Shown in pieces: positions 60,201-64,000 of a stretch of 64,000 bases of DNA. Source of the stretch: Volvox africanus (taxonomy: Eukaryota > Chlorophyta > Chlorophyceae > Chlamydomonadales > Volvocaceae); assembly GCA_030268105.1 (NCBI GenBank), contig BSDZ01000004.1, forward strand, positions 3,211,001-3,275,000. The letters run 5' to 3'. Made by a program: the position numbers and the translations under genes. The notes under the pieces were generated by a model. That model searched no databases. It was not told the DNA's origin and saw only the letters and a list, made by a program, of their open reading frames with translations. The number at the start of each line of letters is the position of its first letter. The stretch's first letter is position 1.

Positions 60201-63200
60201 CGTGGCCGTGGTGATTGACAAAGACCTCTACGTCATGATGGGCGACCACGACGGCGACGTCATGACGTAAGTTCTGACGCGTTTCTGCTTAGCTGCCGGG
60301 CGCTCGTAAAGTACCGTTATATGGTGTCCGGTTCCATCAGACGAGCCTGGAAGAAAGGCGTACTGTTTAGATGCGGTCCAAGACGTAGTAGAAACTGTTT
60401 ATTCACTGCGCCGCTATGGCCACGGTTCGATCCTGTTCTAATGCGCCGTTGACGGGACATCCGTTTGACGTGAATAACGCAACGACACACGTTTTTGCAC
60501 CTTATGGATTGCCCCACGCCAGCCTAAGGACCGGAAACCGTTGAAGCTGTTGCAGCCGTGTTGACTCTGAAACTGGTTTCGTCCACCCATGGTCGCTGTG
60601 ATCCTTGTTAACTGGTTCTTTTTCCATGAATAACTTCGCAGTGAGCTGGCGATGATGGACACATCGGACCGCCAGGCCGCCAACTGGATGGAGCCCATCC
60701 TAAAGGGTGACATCCCTGCCCCCCGCAAAACTGCCGCCGCTGCAGCAACCGGCAACCGAATTGTCATGTTCGGCGGGCAATTGCTGAACGACGAGGCGGA
60801 GAGCGTCGTTACAGGCGAGCTAATTATCATGGAAATCACCGGCCCAAATAGTATTCACTGCACGGTTAACCCTCCGACCACGGGCGCGCACGGGGTGCCA
60901 GTGCCCCGCTACGGTGCTATCATGCGGGAGTTCTCGCACGGGAAAGTCTTCCTTCACGGCGGCCTCGACACTGATGGCAAGCCAATCAACGACGGCTGGC
61001 TGTTTGATGTGGCGACCAACGGATGGGAGCGCATTTATCTGGGCTCATCTGATGTGGTGCTTCCCACCGGCAGCCTCGCCTCGCTTCTGCGCAACAGAAT
61101 TGTACTTCTGTCCACCGCGTCGGGCTCACCCAAGTTTGACTTAGTGCAATACCTGGATTTCCTAGAGCAACGCGAAACAATGATGTTCACTCCAAAGATG
61201 CGCGTTTCCACGGAGATTCTGCTCAAGAACCTTGAAGAGTGGGTGGAGGTGCAGGCGCACGGCATGGAGTTGGCGCGTAGCCCAGAGAAGCTGGTCAAGG
61301 ACTTTGAGAACGGCCTGCGCAAGGTCATGGACGCACTGTACCAAGTCAAAAGCCAGCGCGCTGGCACGGATTTGTTGATCGACCAGCTGCACGAGGCGTT
61401 TGCGCAGCTCGCGCGCGACAAGGTACCAGGCGTGAACAAGATGGAGAAGCGGCTGGAGGACGCGGCACACAAGTGGGACGAGATTAAGAAGGCTCAGCCG
61501 CAGGTCAAGACGGATGTGGAGCCCATTCAGGTACATGTGTGTGTGGGGTTGATGTACATGGTATGCGTGGAAAGTCCGGGGGACGGATGCAGACCTAAAG
61601 GCACGTAATAAACGACGATAATGGACTTGAGTAACCCTGAAAGTTCCCGTAAAAATCTGGAGCAACAACAGAGCTAAACAGATCTGTTGGTATAAATGTG
61701 AGGTTCCCGAGCATTTTCCAAGCACAGACTTCACTCGAAAATGAAAATGCTTACTCGTGATTTCGATAAGACATTCCTGTGAAAATTTAGACCTGCTAGT
61801 TAAAGGTTGGGCCGTGGAAATGCTAACTTCCAGCCAAAATGCCCTGCGGGGTGCGATGGGGCGAAGCCATACCCAGCTGAGAGCAATGCACCCTAGCGGC
61901 ATGTAATGTACGGTGTCGTTTTGTACAAATATATATGCATGCGAGGCCGGGCAGCCGTTCAAGGACGAAAACAGTGATGATGAGGCAGGGCAAGCAGGAT
62001 GTGTGTGTTGGGAACCTTGATCGGGGTTATGTAAGAGGGTGCCGGCAGAAGATGGTGTCTCAAAGCAACATTACTTAAGCCTGCTGGTATAGCAGAACCC
62101 TGAACTTGATGATTGGCTTATGACACCAAATAACTCAAGATGCGGCCCTACCCTGCAGTTTTTTTCGTTAGGCTGTCATTATCCTGCGCACAGGCCCCTC
62201 TGTTAAGGAGCTCGAGCGCTCAACCCTCAAATGCTCATATCTGTAGGGCAGGCTCAGATAGGTTGGGTTACGCACATGGCTGTTTTCATTCACACCTTTC
62301 CTTTTGGTAATCCGCACCCTTCGTTGGCCAACTTCGCCAGCAGCATTTTTGTTACGAGATCATGTGTGACTTCCCGTTGGATGCGGAGGACAGGCTCAGA
62401 AGGGGGAGGATATCAAGAAGGAGATCGAAGTATTCGCTGCCAAGGTGCGCAACTATCGCTCCGGTTTCCGGACGCGCGCTTTTTTCAAGTACAACACCGG
62501 ATTCGACGCGGCCTACCCGGAGCTGGACGCCGTGGCGCGCGAGCTAGCGGATCTTAAGAAGGAGTGCGACCGACTGGAAGAGCTTTCCAGCGTGTTTGAG
62601 TTCCCGCAATTGACGGAGCCGGTGATTGCGTCTATCAAGGAGACGGTTGACGACCTTGTCATGGTGAAGGACGTGTGGGACACCGCCGTGCTTTGTGAGC
62701 TGCAGTTCCAGGTAAGGGCCTGCCGGAAGTGCGATGTGTGCTGTTTTGGAAGAAATGATGGCGTGTAGATATACATCGTGCAAGCATGAGATGGGATTCT
62801 CAACTATCCGTCTTGGAGGATATCCCCCTGCCAACTAGCTAAGCGTGACGAGCTGCAGTGCGTAGTCATTCTTACATTGGCCTCAACATAAGTCACAACC
62901 CTCAGGACTGGCGTCAAACCCTATGGAGCGACATTCGCACCGACATCATGGAGGAAGGTGCTAAGCAGTTTGTTAAGGAGGTAAAGAGCCTGCACAAGAA
63001 GGTCCGCGACGAGGACGTGTTCCGCGGCGTTGACCAGGCTGTCAAGAACTTCTTGGTGTCTGTGCCCCTGGTGGCCGACTTGCGCAGTCCCGCTATGCGT
63101 GACCGCCACTGGGAGCAGCTCATGTCCACCACCAAGGTGCGCCCACTGGTCTTGGTGCACCTCATGTATAACCCACATCCCTTGCAGTCCTTCCCATTAG

Positions 63201-64000
63201 TTGAGCCTGGACGTGCGCTGTAAGGATCCCGTACAAACCTGTCTCCTCTTCTCCGACTGCAAAGGATAGTATACTGAGTGCTATGGCAACGAACATTGCA
63301 GAAGCACCTGGCGCCGGATACATATAATTGTTGATGATCCCGAACGTGATGCCCTTAGCAGACCTTCATGTTCTCTTACCGTTGGCGGTTAATGGCTTCA
63401 GGTGACGTTCGACGTCAAGGACCCCAATTTTAAGCTCAACGACTTGTTGGCTCTAGAGCTGCACAAGTTTGAGGAGGAGGTGGGCGAGATCGTGGACCGT
63501 GCACAAAAAGAGGAGAAGATGGAGATTTCCCTCAAGCGCCTGACGGACACCTGGGCACGCGTCGAGTTCCAGTTCGCACAGCACAAAGATTACCCCGTCT
63601 ACACCATCAGGATGGCAGAGGAAGACTTCGAGGTGTGCCCGGGTGATCATGCTACCTCCCCAACCGCATACCGGTTAGGCTTCCCTTAATGCCAGGGTTT
63701 GTACTTTTGCATGCATGGAAAACGAAGAGTTCTAGGAATGTAGAAAGGCGTCAGGAATGGCAGGTCTTGGGGCGGTCATGCACAGCAAATTGTTCCTTCC
63801 TTCTTCCACATCTCCAACAGGCTCTGGAGGACAATCAGGTCCAGGTGCAAGGCATGATTGCCAATCGTTACATGGCCACCTTTAAAGATGAGATTTTGGG
63901 CTGGCAGAAGAAGCTCAACGATGTGGCGGATGTTAATCAGATTATGGCGGAGATCCAGCGCACATGGGCATACCTGGAGTCGCTGTTCATTCACAGCGAG
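57291..64000 (+). CDS. ODA11: outer-arm dynein alpha heavy chain, N-terminal part (runs off the window)
   Basis: Exons 57291-57293, 57382-57499, 57574-57695, 58048-59756, 59949-60266, 60642-61530, 62394-62711, 62906-63136, 63402-63632 and 63821 onward join in phase to 1,373 residues before the window ends. Kelch repeats come first (PRSGHSFTALGERFLLFGGC, RLLVFGGLNKRTRYNDVW, VFIFGGYGGSGQVYNEMW). An IPT/TIG domain (TDITIRGLRFRDGKVQVKFG) and a filamin-type Ig repeat (about 59,080-59,410) follow, then more kelch (ELVLYGGDKSG, LLVFGGINL). The tail domain includes DWRQTLWSDIRTDIMEEG and WEQLMSTTK of DHC_N1. This architecture is that of Chlamydomonas alpha DHC, one of three outer-arm chains that drive ciliary beating. 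An alanine/glutamate/glycine-rich stretch at 59,970-60,170 interrupts the second propeller. Exon 1 contributes only the ATG. The AAA motor lies outside the window. Confidence 0.96.

Overview
This is nuclear DNA from a volvocine green alga (the Volvox/Eudorina/Chlamydomonas group). The main evidence is an outer-arm dynein alpha heavy chain with the kelch, IPT/TIG and filamin N-terminus seen in Chlamydomonas ODA11. Supporting evidence is many short exons with GC-rich third positions and clean GT-AG introns, TGTAA-type poly(A) signals downstream of genes, a plant-type RR-TZF CCCH protein, a RUS/DUF647 protein and a plastid-type chorismate synthase. Exon boundaries were placed by hand from splice sites, reading phase and family motifs; no alignment or RNA evidence was available.

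Layout, left to right. 674-4038 (+): CCCH zinc-finger protein. 7.1-8.25 kb (+): three or four phase-compatible exons of an unidentified gene. 8.6-16.2 kb (-): a 15-exon RUS/DUF647 gene whose twelfth intron holds a low-GC fragment of a bacterial IS66 transposase. 19.2-20.6 kb (+): remains of a glycoside-hydrolase-like gene. 21,857-25,420: an uninterrupted array of 396 nine-base units. 26.0-27.6 kb (-): a diphthine-ammonia-ligase-like PP-loop ATPase. 28.0-28.6 kb: a foldback element. 29.1-31.0 kb (+): complete TRAPPC3/BET3. 31.5-35 kb: a repeat copy plus decayed retropepsin-like and nuclease-like coding remnants. 36.3-39.6 kb (-): complete chorismate synthase. 40.2-40.9 kb (+): a hypothetical proline-rich protein. 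41.4-42.0 kb: the inverted partner of the 31.5-kb repeat. 43.3-46.9 kb (-): VTA1/LIP5. 47.2-48.5 kb (+): a predicted plastid membrane protein. 50.5-56.8 kb (-): a kinesin-14. 57.3-64.0 kb (+): the start of ODA11, running off the right edge.

The genes are mostly housekeeping: shikimate pathway, ER-Golgi tethering, ESCRT disassembly, diphthamide-type chemistry and microtubule motors. The kinesin-14 and ODA11 genes are divergently transcribed from an interval of about 0.5 kb. The accessory material is repeat-rich and sits between these genes or inside their introns. I saw no rRNA, tRNA or CRISPR array.

The observations most worth checking are the rickettsial-style IS66 fragment fixed in a nuclear intron, the two-state 3.56-kb G-rich minisatellite with higher-order structure, the pair of inverted 0.55-kb repeats, and the decayed coding remnants around 32-35 kb.
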